A stretch of DNA of 64,000 nucleotides from Phytophthora quininea. Taxonomy: Eukaryota; Oomycota; Peronosporomycetes; Peronosporales; Peronosporaceae. The notes under the pieces are model-generated. The model was not told the DNA's origin and made no database searches. It saw only the letters and a list, made by a program, of their open reading frames with translations. Shown here piece by piece: positions 53,162-64,000 of the stretch. The stretch is from positions 1-64,000 of the forward strand of contig JAAVTG010000467.1 in the NCBI GenBank assembly GCA_011947345.1. Direction: 5' to 3'. How positions within the stretch are numbered: the stretch's first letter is position 1; each line of letters starts with the position of its first letter. The position numbers and the translations under genes are program-made.

Positions 53162-54950
53162 GTGACGAAGGGGAGACTCAAGAAACAGAAGAGAGTCTTG
53201 AAGAAGAGAAAAGCCCGACACCGAAAGAAAAGAAGAGGAAGCGCCATCTGCCTGTAGAGGTAAAAGAGCCTCGATGTTCGCGACGTAAGACGAAGAAGCC
53301 TGTGAGATATAATGACTTTGTGGTGAGTGTGTTTAGTGCCTCAACTTCGGCAACCTCAGTACTTGGGTATGAAGTGCCGTTGACTTGGGATGAAATGATG
53401 GCATCGCCGCAGAGAGATCAATGGCTTCAGGCTACAAAGGAAGAGTTCCTGGCACAGTTGAAAAACGAGACGTGGATATTAGTTCCGCGACCTGAGAATG
53501 CTCACATACTCAAGAATAAATGGATTTGGGTGTTGAAGGAGAATGAGCATCGCCTGATAAGGTTTAAGGCGCGATTGGTAGTGCTGGGGTGCCTGCAGAT
53601 CTGGAAGCTGGACTATGATGAGACGTTCGCTCCAGTGATCAGGTTTGAGACGTTGCGATTTGTGCTGCTGTATGCAGGCATGTATAAGATGGTGGCTAAA
53701 CAATTTGACTTTGTCACGGCGTTCCTAAACGCTCCGACAGATAGAGTGATTTATATGGAGCAGCCGGAAGGTCACGTGAAGCGGGGTTACGAGGAATATG
53801 TATGCTTGTTGTTGAAGAGCATATATGGGTTGCGTCAATCGCCCATGAATTGGAATAACACGCTGCACAAGGCCTTGGTAGACTTGGGGTTTACGAGAAG
53901 TGTAAAGGACCCTGGGCTATACTGGATTAAGGGATGTGATCGAATCGTTTTCGTTCCAGTCTATGTGGATGACATTCTGATTATTGGACGGAATGAAGAC
54001 GTAGATTACTTTGCGACAAAGTTGAATGAACTCTTCAAGATTAAGGAACTTGGAGAAGTAAACTACCTGTTGGGACTGCAGATCACGTATGCGCCAGAGA
54101 CGCACGTGATGTTCCGACAGACGAAGTACGTGCATGATATGCTGCAAACGTTCAGGATGAACGAGGCACATTCGGTAAGAATTCCGATGTGTCCTGATGC
54201 AGTGAAGTTAGTTAAGGCTACCGAAGACGAGCAAAGGAAGAGCAAGAACTTGCCGTATCGTAGTCTTGTTGGATGCTTGCAGTACTTAGTGAGTGGATCG
54301 AGACCCGATTTGGCCACAGCTCTTCGGATTCTCAGCAAGTTTCTGGAGAAGTTTGAGTGGTGCATTGGCAAGCAGCCAAAAGGGTTCTCAGGTATGTCAA
54401 AGGCACTAGTGAAACGGGGTTGCACTACGATTTGAACGAAGCACGAAAGTTTGAGAAGCTTCAGATCGAGGTCTATGCGGATGCTAGTTACGCGTCTGAT
54501 CAAGAAGACTTGAAGTCAGTCAGTGGATTCACAGTGTTTTGCTGTGGCCAGTTGATCTCTGCGAAGAGTTGGAAGCAGGGAATCTTGGCAGAAAGCACAT
54601 GTGAAGCGGAGTTGATTGCGGCTAATGAAGGCTTGCATGAGGCTGTCTGGCTCGAGCAGTTGGTAGATGAGCTGGAACTACCAAGAGAGAACACTAAGAT
54701 GTTCTGTGATTCGAGCAGTGCTGTTGAATTGATGAAGCATGATGGGAAACACCGGCGTACAAAGCAGCTCAGAATCAAAGACCTCAAGATCCGCGAGTAC
54801 GTTGCGGAGAGAGAAGTGCAAATTAGTTCCGTGGAGACACGAGCTAATGTGGCCGACACCATGACAAAGCCGTTGCCTGCGGAGGCATTTCGGCGACACA
54901 GAGACACTCTTGGAGTGCGAGAAATCGGTGAAGGTGACCCTAGTGCTTAG
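53138..54950 (+). CDS. Copia pol: reverse transcriptase and RNase H
   Basis: The RT starts with TWDEMMASPQRDQWLQATKE and WILVPRPENAHILKNKWIW. The active site is VYVDDILIIG at about 53958. Conserved FDFVTAFLNAP and YGLRQSPMNW are present. A third frame break near 54350 (TTTGAG) moves the frame to RNase H (AAKRVLRYVKGT, VYADASYASD, AESTCEAELIAANEG, CDSSSAVEL, ending TKPLPAEAF). Catalytic residues of both domains are present. Confidence 0.85.
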
Positions 54951-55130
54951 TAAAGCCCCAAGTAATGGGAGGAAAGCCGCCTGTCGGGAACGAAGGCGAG
55001 AAAAAGAGTGAGGGATGCAAAGTGAAACGTCACGAAGGTGGCATGAGGATTTTGGCGCTTGGGCTTGTAGAGTCAAGGCCACTTCCGATAAGAAGGCAAG
55101 GCAAGTGGACTTGAAGTCGAGAAGAGAGTT

Positions 55131-55346
55131 TGAGAAGCAAATGCACAAGGTGTGCGACTTCAACGTCTGGGACGCGTCTGAGACGAGTAAGCTTTGGAGA
55201 TCCGACCGTTAGACTTAGCCTTGCAGACAGAGAGAACAGTGAGTTCATTCCGCAATTTGCCAAGCGGTGAATAAAGCTAAGGCAATCCCCACTCTAAGAA
55301 GAGCTGCGCTAAGTGATATAGTTGCTAGATAAGTGACTATTGCTCA
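55131..55346 (+). repeat. 3' LTR of the complete Copia element (216 bp)
   Basis: Same sequence as the 5' LTR. It is preceded by the purine-rich AAGTCGAGAAGAGAG. Confidence 0.9.
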
Positions 55347-55348
55347 TA

Positions 55349-56213
55349 CCTTGTGACTTTGCTTCGGAATGGCGACACCGACCAACAAATTGCCGCGTGT
55401 TTCGCCTTGGGGGATCTGGCAAAAATGCAGCACTACAATCAATTCGAGATCAAGCGCGTCGGAGGGGTGAAATTGCTGTTGAAATTGCTCTCATGCGAGA
55501 ACCGTCGTCTTCGATCTGCCGCAGTGTGCGCTGCAGCATCAGCAGTACGACGTTGACGAAATGGACAGTGTAATCGCCCCTTTAGTGGAGCTGCTTAGCG
55601 ACGACATCGCTGTCTTAAAAGCTGTGGCCAAGATGTTTCAAAGACTGTCGTTGAACTCACACTGTCGAGCCGAAATCGCTCGAGTAGGAGGAGTTGATCG
55701 ATTGTTTGCGCTGCTGGAGAATGAGACTGCGTCCGTGAGATTAGAGGCGCAGTCGATGCTTGAGGATCTGGTATGTAAGAGAGATCTGTGACTGGATTCG
55801 TCTGTCGAATGGTGTGCCGGCAGTGGTGAAGTTGGTGGCAAGCGGCACCGAGGAGCAACGCTTGATTGGTTTGATGATCCTGAGGACCGCAGTATTCGGC
55901 GACAATGCGGTCGGAAACATCAGCGCCGCGATTGTACAAGCTGGCGGGATCCCGGTCTTGGTGAGAAGATTGAGGAATGAGAAGCTGGTGGCACCGGCAG
56001 TTACCGTGCTGCACGTACTCGACTTACGTGGCAAATGTCGACTCTATAGTGAAGATGAAGGCCATTCCGCCCTTGGTCGCTCTTACCAAGCACAAGGAAG
56101 AAGTAGTCGCTACTACTGCGAGATGGACACTGCAACGACTGGGCAGCACCATGGAGAACAAGGCAGCGATCGAAAGATATAAAGTCATTTACCAGGCGAG
56201 GATTGAGCCGTAG
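55349..56213 (+). pseudogene. armadillo-repeat protein copy D, 3' part
   Basis: Resumes with CFALGDLAKMQHYNQFEIKR, GGVKLLLKLLSCENRR, VELLSDDIAVLKAVAKMFQR and LVKLVASGTEEQRLIG in three frames, ending IYQARIEP. Breaks near 55530 and 55785 and again after about 56020 show that it was degenerating independently of the Copia insertion. Confidence 0.8.
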
Positions 56214-56271
56214 TTGGAATCCAATAACTTCGTTCATTTGTCTTCCTTTCGTCGTCAGCTCACGCTATCGC

Positions 56272-57459
56272 TTACATGTGCGGGCCACCACCTGCAAGGC
56301 CCCCGACAGCCGAGGGAGGATGATGCGAGATCCGACCCCGTACAAACCCACCGAAGCCCTTCTTCTTCTGCTGCTCCTTTTGCATCTCGAGCTGATGCAC
56401 ACGAGCCCCGTACTTCGACGCAAGATCACGAGCGACACCATCGTCGTCACGGAACTCGTCGATAACAGCGCGGAAGTCGGGGACACGTTCCGAAGCTAGT
56501 GCCTTAAGGAACGGGATCAAGTCCTTAAGCTCGTGGTCGTCGCGATCTCTACCGTTAGTGAAAGGTTTGATCGGAATCGCATTTTCCGGCTGCAGCTGGT
56601 AGGCAGCCGGATCGTCGTCTAGAATGACCACTTGCTTTAGGTCGCGGTTTAAGTTGGCGAGGTCCTTCACGTGGGCGCCGTTCAGATACCGCGTCGCATC
56701 GCGCGACAAGATGTGCAGCGCGCACTGCTTGGGATCGAGCTTCTGTACGATCTCCTCGGCGCCGTAGTTCTGCGAAAAGATGACGATCTCATAGTACTGG
56801 CAGAGCGTCTCCAAGAACTCGTCCACCCCGGGGCGTTTGGCATGACGCCATCCATGCTTTCTCTACAAAGAAAAAAAAGAATTAAATTAACATAATAATC
56901 ATAAAAATAGTAAACATCAACGTACACTCCACTCGGAATGCACCAAAGTATCTTCCAGATCCAGCACCAGCACGGGCACTGGCGGCGTGTCCGCCGGCAC
57001 CTGCGGGATGGGCCAATCCGGCAGCAGTTTCTGTCTGCTTGGGTCCGTAAAGGGCTTGACCGTCTCCTCCACCTTCTTGGCTAGGAAAGTGTACACGTCG
57101 CCAAGGAACGTCTGGCCCAGCGCGCCCGTCACACGCTTCTTGAGCTCGTCGTCCATAAAGTGCCACACGGCGGTGGTGGAGATGCCGCCGGCCAGCAGAG
57201 CGAACGAGATGCGCGCAGGGAGCGATGACGTGCGCACGCTCTTGGCGGTGGCGCCATCCGTCGAGTGTTTGGCGGCCTGGCGGGCGGCGCGGCGCTCGGC
57301 TCTGGGCACGACCGTCAGGGGCAAGTCGCGGCCCACTTTGGACAGCACAGAGGACGCCTCGGTGGCGGAGGTCGTGGCAGACGCCTCGGCTGCGACTGAC
57401 AGTCGACGCACAGCCGCATGGGGCCGACGAAGGCCGCGCAGCGCCAGCTTCAGCAGCAT
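56272..57459 (-). CDS. TIM50: TIM50, mitochondrial presequence translocase subunit
   Basis: Two exons: 57459-56926, a 63-bp intron (GTACGT...TTGTAG, 56925-56863), and 56862-56272, about 374 residues. An Arg/Ala-rich mitochondrial presequence (MLLKLALRGLRRPHAAVRRL) is followed by a single membrane span (ISFALLAGGISTTAVWHF). The FCP1-like HAD domain of Tim50 begins LVLDLEDTLVHSEW and continues across the splice with RKHGWRHAKRPGVDEFLETL. Then come VIFSQNYGAE, LSRDATRYLNG and VVILDDDP. It sits in the inner membrane facing the intermembrane space, as the receptor of the TIM23 complex. The frame is intact, with no anomaly. Confidence 0.93.
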
Positions 57460-58625
57460 GATAGGAAGCGAATGATATGCGGCGGGTATTGGTGGATAAT
57501 GAAGCGTACTTAAGTGGGAGACTTAGGATGTAGACTATACCTGACGTAAGTCATAAATACCAAACACACGCATTGCAGATGAAGACTGATAGTCAACGCA
57601 CTCCGCCAGCAGATATGACGTGGAGAGCGAGAAGTACGCGGACGATCAAGTTCCGCTGGCTCTAGACCAGGAGGTGACGCGCTAGAAGCAGGTGGCGGTC
57701 AGATCCCAGCTCTTCCTTACGATGGTGGGGCTGTAGTTGCCCGGATTGCTGCTGCGATGACAATCTCGACATCAGCCTGGCTGTACTCAAGTCTGCTTGC
57801 CGAGCTGGCGGACGTGGACGATGTTGAGACGTTGTTGGAGCCTATGCATATGCTGGCCAGGCATTAGGTGGACGAGAAGTGTCTACGTTTGCTGGCGTCT
57901 ATCTTGCTACAGGTTGGTTGCTGACATGGAGCAGGAAGAAGAAGCTACGGGGATCTACAACTCGCTGCAAATTGTGGCAAATCCGGAACCGGAAGTGAGC
58001 ACTCAAACGGCGGAGAGCAGGGCGATGCTGCCGCGTAAATTGTAGGCCAACACCTTCATGTGGGACCTGCATTTGGAAGCGACGCAGAAGCGCATGGGAC
58101 CCAAAACCTAAAGCTCTACTGGTGTCCCTACCGTTTGCTGTGGGTGTCGAAATGTTGTGGTCGTTCAATTTTGTTCGGGTGCTTCGGGGGCACAGGATTT
58201 AGAGTATCCCGGCGATGTCGACGACAAGTGGTGCGAAGTACTATAAGCGCGCTGAACTACTAGTATTAGCATCACGTTCATGAATCCTTCGCGTACCAGA
58301 GTGCTTACACGATGGGGTTTGCTCCCTGCCGTATGGAGATGCTGGCCATGCGGATCTTAGATCGATTACGGTTTACAGACGTTCCATTGCGGTCAGGATC
58401 GCGAGGAATGGGGAGACTTGCCGCTGGAGATGAACTCCAAAAACCACAAGATCGAGTGGAGTCGATCCCATGGAATTCCGTCAAACAACGAAGATGCAAT
58501 TATTGAAGTTTTCGTCAAACTCAGAATGCTCACATGCAGCAAAGAAGCTAAAAGCTATTCTGAAGCCATCAAGCGTGAAGCGCAACATGTAGCTACGAGT
58601 GCTGGTTCAGTCTCCCATTCGCAAG
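57460..58625. other. intergenic, possible gene debris
   Basis: About 1.2 kb without an intact gene. At 57600-58080 the plus strand has protein-like stretches broken by stops (YSSLLAELADVDDVETLLEP), so a decayed gene is possible. At 58560-58625 there is sequence shared with the leaders of armadillo copies D and F (CTGAAGCCATCAAGCG). Confidence 0.4.
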
Positions 58626-60607
58626 ATGCTGAACTTCTGGTCATCCCGAAATTCTCGCACTCTCCGCAGCGCTAACTTGACGACTGCATCGCTCGCTCAG
58701 TTGATCGGTTTGGTTTCCAATGGAAACCGCCTCCAGAAACTACTAGCAGTCCGGAAGCTGGCCGAGCTCTCACTGATACAAGATCGCTGCGTCGTTATCG
58801 CAAAGCTCGGTGGGATTCAAGCGTTGCTGTCGATCCTGAAGTCCAAGCACAACGATAATGACCTCAAGGCAGATGCAGCTAGTGCTCTGTGGAATTTGGC
58901 TTTCCTAGATGCCAACAAGACCAAGATCGCTCGTGCCATCCCCGTTTTGGTAGAGATGCTGCGATCAGACAATGAAGACCTCAAATCTGTTACGGCGGGG
59001 CTGCTGTCCGAGTTGGCTCTCGATTTCCACACTCACTCTGCACTGATTGATGCTGGCGGGATATCGATACTGTCCCGTCAAATGAAGAAGGAGGCGAGCA
59101 CGCGACACGAGCGCTGTGGCGACTAGCTGTCAGTGAGGTCAACAGGAAGGCGATCAAGAAAGCAGGATGTATTGCCACAGCTTTCGACTTGCTAGAAGGG
59201 ACTAGTGATGGTCTCAAGACGAGCAGCTCCGGATTGTTACGAGAGTTGGCACGTAGTGAAATCTTCGACCTGAAAAAGTACACAGGACGTCGTGGTCTTG
59301 TGGAGCTTGTTCGTAGCGGCACACGCATCCAGATGGAGCACGCGATCATCGCCTTGAGAGATTTAACGCAGCATTGCAAGCTCAACCAGGACGAGGTCAT
59401 CTCATTAAACGGCGTTGGGTCGCTTTTAGCGGTAGTAGGTGACGTCAACTCGAGCCTACGAGGGCCAGCGGCTCAGGTTCTTGGGAATCTGGCCAGGATC
59501 GACGCTAACTCTTGCTACCGAGACTACCTTTTCAGAATGCACTGCGCAGCGGCGCTTGTGGCTTTGCTCCGAGATGGCGAACCCGATCAACAAATAGCTG
59601 CCTGTTATGGCTTAGAAAACCTGGCGAGGACTCACCACGGCGACCAGTACGAGATTATGCGAATTGGAGGAGTAAAGCTGTTGTTAAAAGCAGTCGCTAG
59701 CGAGGACATTCGTCTCAAAGCTAGTGCGGTTTGTGCTCTGCAGTACCAGCAGTACACTGCTGACGAAGTGGCTAGCAGTATTCCTCACTTTGTGGCGCTT
59801 CTTAGCGACGACATCTCGGTTTTACACGCGGTGACCAAGGTATTTCAACGCCTAGCTGTCAAGACAAAGTACAGAGCCGAAATCGCTCGAGATGGAGGCG
59901 TTGATCGGCTGGTTACTCTACTCGACACTGGTAATGAGGCCGCGGAATTTGCGGCGCTGTCAGCCCTCGAGAACTTGAGCTGTGGTGGTGTGCCCGACGT
60001 CTGCGACTGGATCCGACAGTCTAGTAGTGTGCCGTCACTACTGAAGCTGCTGGAAAGCGGCACGGAGGATCAGCGCTGGATGGCTTTGAAAATCTTAAGG
60101 ACTATGGCGTTAAACGACAACAAGGATAGAGTCAACAGCGATGCGATTGCTCAAGCTGGTGGGATACCGATCTTACTGAGAACGTTGTCCCTGACGAACG
60201 ATAAGCTGACCGCAGCGGCAGTTAGTGTGTTGGACAAACTCTCGACTGCGGCCATTCTCGTGGCGATTGTAAAGGAGGGAGTCATCCCATTGCTAAACAC
60301 TCTTATCAAGCACAAGATGGAATCACCCGCGGTTGCTGAGAGAAGCACACGGAAAAGACCCTCTCCAGGCGCAAAATCTCCTGTGGAGTCCTCTGCTCGA
60401 GCCAACGCTGCAGTAATTGAAACGTTTGCAGCTCCGTATCTTGTACATTGGACACCAAACGGCCAGTCGCCATCATTGATACTGTCCTCGGTACAGCCAA
60501 CGCTGGTGCTGCCGTTGGTATTGTCATTGGCACGCCCAGCGCTGGTGCTGCCTATCGTCCTTGTCATCGCTATCGGCGTCGTTCTCATCCATGACATTGA
60601 ACATTGA
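58626..60607 (+). CDS. armadillo-repeat protein copy E with hydrophobic C-terminal tail
   Basis: Start MLNFWSSRNSRTLRS aligns with the family start. About 13 ARM-type units follow, such as RKLAELSLIQDRCVVIAKLG, LWNLAFLDANKTKIARAIP, GLLRELARSEIFDLKKYT, GVKLLLKAVASEDIRLK, LSCGGVPDVCDW and AGGIPILLRTL. One frame break near 59100 (ARM unit KEASTRHE / TRALWRLA) separates two open parts (to 59126 and from 59189). After the repeats the protein has a Ser/Arg-rich linker and a very hydrophobic end (LVLPLVLSLARPALVLPIVL, then VIAIGVVLI), suggesting a tail anchor not seen in the other copies. It is the best candidate for a functional member besides copy B. Confidence 0.75.
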
Positions 60608-60691
60608 AACCTTAGATGCGGATCTTACTAAAGAGGTATCCTGAAGCCATTCCTCATTGAGGGCTCGTCCAGGCTTCACTCTCCTATTGGC

Positions 60692-62044
60692 ATGATGCTG
60701 ATGAATCTCTGGTCGTCCACAGCGCGAACTCCTCAATGCAGCGATGACCAAGACACAGACTTGAAGATGGCGCCGGTATCTATCGTCTACGCGTCCGAGT
60801 TGGTCCGTTTGCTCTCAAAAGGAGAGGTTGTAGAGAAACAACAAGCAGCTCGGAAGTTGGCCGAGTTAGCGCTGACCCGCGATTTATCGCAAAGCTTGAT
60901 GGGATTCAAGAGTTGCTGTCAACTCTTAAGCCCGATGACGAGCCGGACGGACTCCAGGCACTCGTAGTAAATGCATAATGGAACTTGGCTTTCCTGGATG
61001 CCAACAAAGTCAAGATCGCGACTGTCATCCCCGTGGTGGTGAAGCTGCTATCGATCGGACAGTCAAGAGCTTCAAATCCTTGACGCGGGGCTGTTGGCCG
61101 AGTTGGCTGTCGATTTCAAGACTCACCGAGCAATCGTCGAAGCTGACGGAATACTGGCACTGGTCGATCAAAAGAAACAAGGAAGCAACGGAGCGAAAGA
61201 GTACGCGACACGAGCGCTTTGGCGTGGCGCCTCGCGTCTAACGAAACCAACAGGAAGGCGATCGTGGATGGCGAGTGCATTGCCGCGGCTTTTGATTTAC
61301 TTGAGGGTAATAGCGCTATCTAGAAAATGAATAGCGCCAAATTGCTACGAGAGTTGGCACGAAGCGAAAAGATCGACATGGCGAAGTACACGGAGCTGTT
61401 TCGCAGCGGCACAGCCATCCAGAAAGCGTAAGCGATCACCACAATGAAGGAAATCGATCGTCTCGCGGCGCTCCTCGACGATAACAATGACGCAGTACAA
61501 ATGGAAGCGGTGGCGATACTGTCGCTGATGAACTGGTATGCGGGGCATGTCAGCAGTTGGATTCGTCGGTGTGGTGTGTCGGTACTGGTCAAGTTGTGTG
61601 GACAAACACAGTAACTATTTGGCTTGCAGATCATGGCGTACAATGACAGCGCGGGAACCAACAGTGCCGCGATCGTGGAAGCTGGCAGAACTCCAGTCTT
61701 AGTGAAGACTTTGGCCATAGACAGCGGCTCCCTGCCGCAACTGGCAATCAGTGTGCGATGTAAACTCTCCTCGTACGCGGAGAATGTCGCGCTTGATTGT
61801 GGAGATTTCAGGCGTCTTTCCGATCCTAGTAGCTCGTGTCAGGCATGAGAGGAGAGCTGCTGCCGATAACGCGATAAGAACATTGAACAATCTGGGGAAT
61901 ATTGAAGAGAACAAGGCTGTGATCGAAATGGCCGGTGGGTATAAAGCCATCGCAGAGGTATACACGGAGAGAGCCATTGCAAGCCCACGACGGAGTCGAT
62001 CGCAGAGGCTATTGTGGATGGCCAACAAGAGAAAAGGAACGTAA
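60692..62044 (+). pseudogene. armadillo-repeat protein copy F, decayed
   Basis: Start MMLMNLWSSTARTPQCSDDQ, then RKLAELALTRDL, MELGFPGCQQ (frame-shifted LWNLAFLDANK), GLLAELAVDFKTHRAIVEAD, IDRLAALLDDNNDAVQMEAV and RTLNNLGNIEENKAVIEMAG. It is shortened compared with copies B and E and broken in many places (near 60880, 60970, 61060, 61200, 61310 and 61790). Certainly inactive. Confidence 0.75.
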
Positions 62045-62119
62045 AGGCAGATATTGTTGCATTCCTTTTGAGATTTCCAGTTTGAAATCAGCGAGAAATC
62101 TACGCCATAGTGCCCTGGA

Positions 62120-63721
62120 TCACTGTGCTGTTCGCTGTTGCGCGTCATTTGCGAGTTCTTCCCACGTCCATCGACAAAAGAGCCCGTAGAACAGCGGCAA
62201 CGTCGACACGATGATGCCCAACCCGAAGCCTAGCCAAAGTCCAGCGACGCCCAGAGCGAATTGCAGTCCTAATAACGCTGCGACGGGGATGCCGAATACG
62301 TAGTAGGCCACGGCGTTCACAGTCGCGGCAACTTTCTGCTTGCCCGCACCTCGGAAAATGCCCAATACGACGGTATTAAGACCGTCAAAAATGATCAGTG
62401 GGGCCCACACAGCGAGTACATTCGCAGCGCTTGCCATCGTCTCTTGGTTGTTCACAAAGAGACTCGGGATGCTTGTCCGAAACACGAAAATCGAGATAGA
62501 AAAGGTCAATGAAATACCAAGAGTCATCGCCAACACCGCCGTACAGGCCAAGCGTGCCTGCTTGGGATTGTTCGCTCCGAGACAGTTGCCCACGCGGATA
62601 TTCGCCGCCACCGCCACGCCACTGAAGACCATGTAAGCCAAGTTCTCGATGTTCACTGTCACGGCGTGAGCACTCACCGCAACGACAGCGTTTGGGAGGA
62701 TGCCAGCCATCCACGTCAGCAACTCAAACGCCCACCACTCCATGGCGGAAATCCACATCCCTGGTAGTCCGAGATGAAGAAAAATACTCACATGTGACGT
62801 AGCTTCCTTGAAATTCCAACCATCCCACCACTGGCTCAAATGCTGAGGATGATAGCAAAAGTATGGCACTAGTAGCAATGGTAGTGCCATATTGCCCAGC
62901 GATTGAGAAAGCGCAATGCCTTCAAAGCCCATCGTCGTGTGGTACGCCAAGAGATAGCCCGCAACACAACCGACAGCATTTGCGATGCCTGCGATAACCA
63001 CCAACGGCTCCATGATGTTCTGGGCTTGGAGCACCTTCCGAACGAGCTCGTAGAGGAACAGGAAGGGAACGCCGAGCACCGTCCAACGCGAGAATGTTTG
63101 AGCCAGACGAGATACGTCGGCATCTTGGCCTATGGACAGCAACAGCGTCTCCGAGAACCAATTGACGACCAAAATGGGTCCGAGACACGCGAAAACGACA
63201 ATCAGTCCGGCTTGGAAATACAAACTGATCTTGTCGTAGCGGCGAGCTCCATACGCCTGAGAACAGAGCGTGTCGAGCGCCGTAGCGAGTCCGTAGCAAA
63301 CTGTATTTGCTGAAATATTCATCAGCTAAACAGCAAGTTAGCTAGGTGTTGGTGCTGACTTGTAGACAGGAAAGTCAGATGCTCACCATTGTCGACAGCG
63401 TGGCTGCATCGACGTATTGCTGGGTGTTTGTCGAGTCGAGATGGCCTGTCAGAATGACGCTGGTCAATCCTGGGAGGTACTCCAATGCCGACGTTAACAC
63501 CTGCACCATTCGAACTGTTAGCTTACTGGAGAATTGCTCTCTTAGTTCGACCGATTGCTTACAACTGGGTATCCGAGTTTAAGCAGACTCTTCGCTTCTT
63601 GGAAGACGGTGGGGAGCTTTTCAGCGATGAGCGAAGTGTCGTTTGCCTGTTGCTTGGTAGGGAGAAGTGGCTGTCCCTCAAGTAGATTCGAAGACGCGAG
63701 TTCGATGGCCCCTGCCACCAT
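62120..63721 (-). CDS. MATE family multidrug/toxin extrusion transporter
   Basis: Three exons: 63721-63563, 63500-63387 and 63325-62120, with introns of 62 bp (GTAAGC...GTGCAG) and 61 bp (GTGAGC...TTTAG). All phases fit, giving 492 residues. The spliced sequence has the MATE signatures GYPVVLTSALEYLPGL and ATALDTLCSQAYGA, and about twelve hydrophobic segments, including GMWISAMEWWAFELL and RVGNCLGANNP near the second half and FRGAGKQKVAATVN near the end. It is a membrane antiporter exporting organic cations or metabolites in exchange for H+ or Na+ (family knowledge). Start chosen at ATG 63721 (MVAGAIELASSN); the longer frame upstream is leader. No anomalies were seen. Confidence 0.92.
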
Positions 63722-64000
63722 CCCGCTCACCAGCAACAGAGTAAAATGATCAAGCTTCCCTTGGCGGTCGCTCGAGTTGAACACAATCGACAGGTGCAGC
63801 GTAAACGCCAGATCGTACCGCACGTATAGATATGTTCGTACAGTACGCACAGCTCTATGCGAGCATCGTCTCGAAAAAATCAAATAAAGATGCAATCATT
63901 AACATTTTTAACTTGATCAAAGTATGTGGTATCTCAATTTTGCCACGCTCAAGTTTTCGAAACTATTTGTTTCAAGCCAAATTGGAAAATGTGTGTAGTA
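63722..64000. other. upstream region of MATE gene, to window edge
   Basis: 280 bp, AT-rich toward the edge, with no further gene seen. Confidence 0.5.

Larger units (their letters stand above)
50211..55348 (+). mobile_element. complete Ty1/Copia LTR retrotransposon inserted in armadillo copy D
   Basis: A full element of about 5.1 kb with two apparently identical 216-bp LTRs, PBS, gag, protease, integrase, reverse transcriptase, RNase H and a purine-rich tract before the 3' LTR (about 55117-55130). The host sequence CCTTGT is repeated at 50205-50210 and 55349-55354, consistent with a target-site duplication. LTR identity implies a recent insertion. Internal coding sequence has three single-base frame breaks. 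Confidence 0.92.

Noticed and set aside
1..64000. tRNA or rRNA genes
   Set aside because: No cloverleaf-like box A/box B arrangement or rRNA core sequence was recognised on reading either strand; short tRNA genes could still have been missed by eye.

Overview
The window is nuclear DNA of an oomycete, most likely Phytophthora or a close relative. The evidence is a Crinkler (CRN) effector gene, START-FYVE proteins with the oomycete zinc-finger pattern, SHLQKYR-type MYB proteins, a jacalin-repeat secreted lectin, introns of about 60-75 bp with GTAAG/GTACG donors, and Inr/FPR-like core promoters. No rRNA, tRNA or CRISPR array was recognised.

Layout. 1-5.9 kb: two START-FYVE genes and a MYB gene. 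6.3-26.6 kb: a direct tandem array of four units, each carrying a MYB gene, an alpha/beta-hydrolase gene and the start of a YIP1/YIPF5 gene. In units 1-3 the YIP1 gene is cut in exon 1 by the LTR of a 5'-truncated Copia element. That Copia fragment, with further small elements nested in it, is the spacer between units. Only unit 1 keeps the complete MYB 3' end and only unit 4 keeps the complete YIP1 gene, so the ancestral locus was MYB-hydrolase-YIP1. 27.5-30.6 kb: gene remnants (coiled coil, armadillo, ankyrin). 31-34 kb: a secreted triple-jacalin lectin. 34-36 kb: an armadillo gene. 36.5-37.9 kb: a CRN effector. 38.4-46 kb: a family of six small single-pass membrane proteins, intact and decayed, around eIF4G and a second hydrolase. 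46.1-47.4 kb: a WRKY19-like zinc-ribbon protein. 48-62 kb: four more armadillo copies, one split by a 5.1 kb Copia element with apparently identical LTRs, with TIM50 between them. 62.1-63.7 kb: a three-exon MATE transporter.

Housekeeping genes (eIF4G, TIM50, YIP1, MATE) are interspersed with accessory families (armadillo, CRN, lectin, small membrane proteins) and transposons, which fits a gene-poor, repeat-rich part of an oomycete genome. The armadillo family has at least six members here.

Many genes need one or two single-base corrections to be open. A large share of these breaks fall in runs of three to six identical bases, and the nearly identical array units 2 and 3 differ from each other mainly in such run lengths. 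Consensus error is therefore a real alternative to pseudogenisation for START-FYVE 2, MYB A, the lectin, the CRN, eIF4G, the zinc-ribbon gene and the intact Copia. Most of the armadillo copies and the ankyrin gene carry larger or non-homopolymer lesions and look truly decayed.
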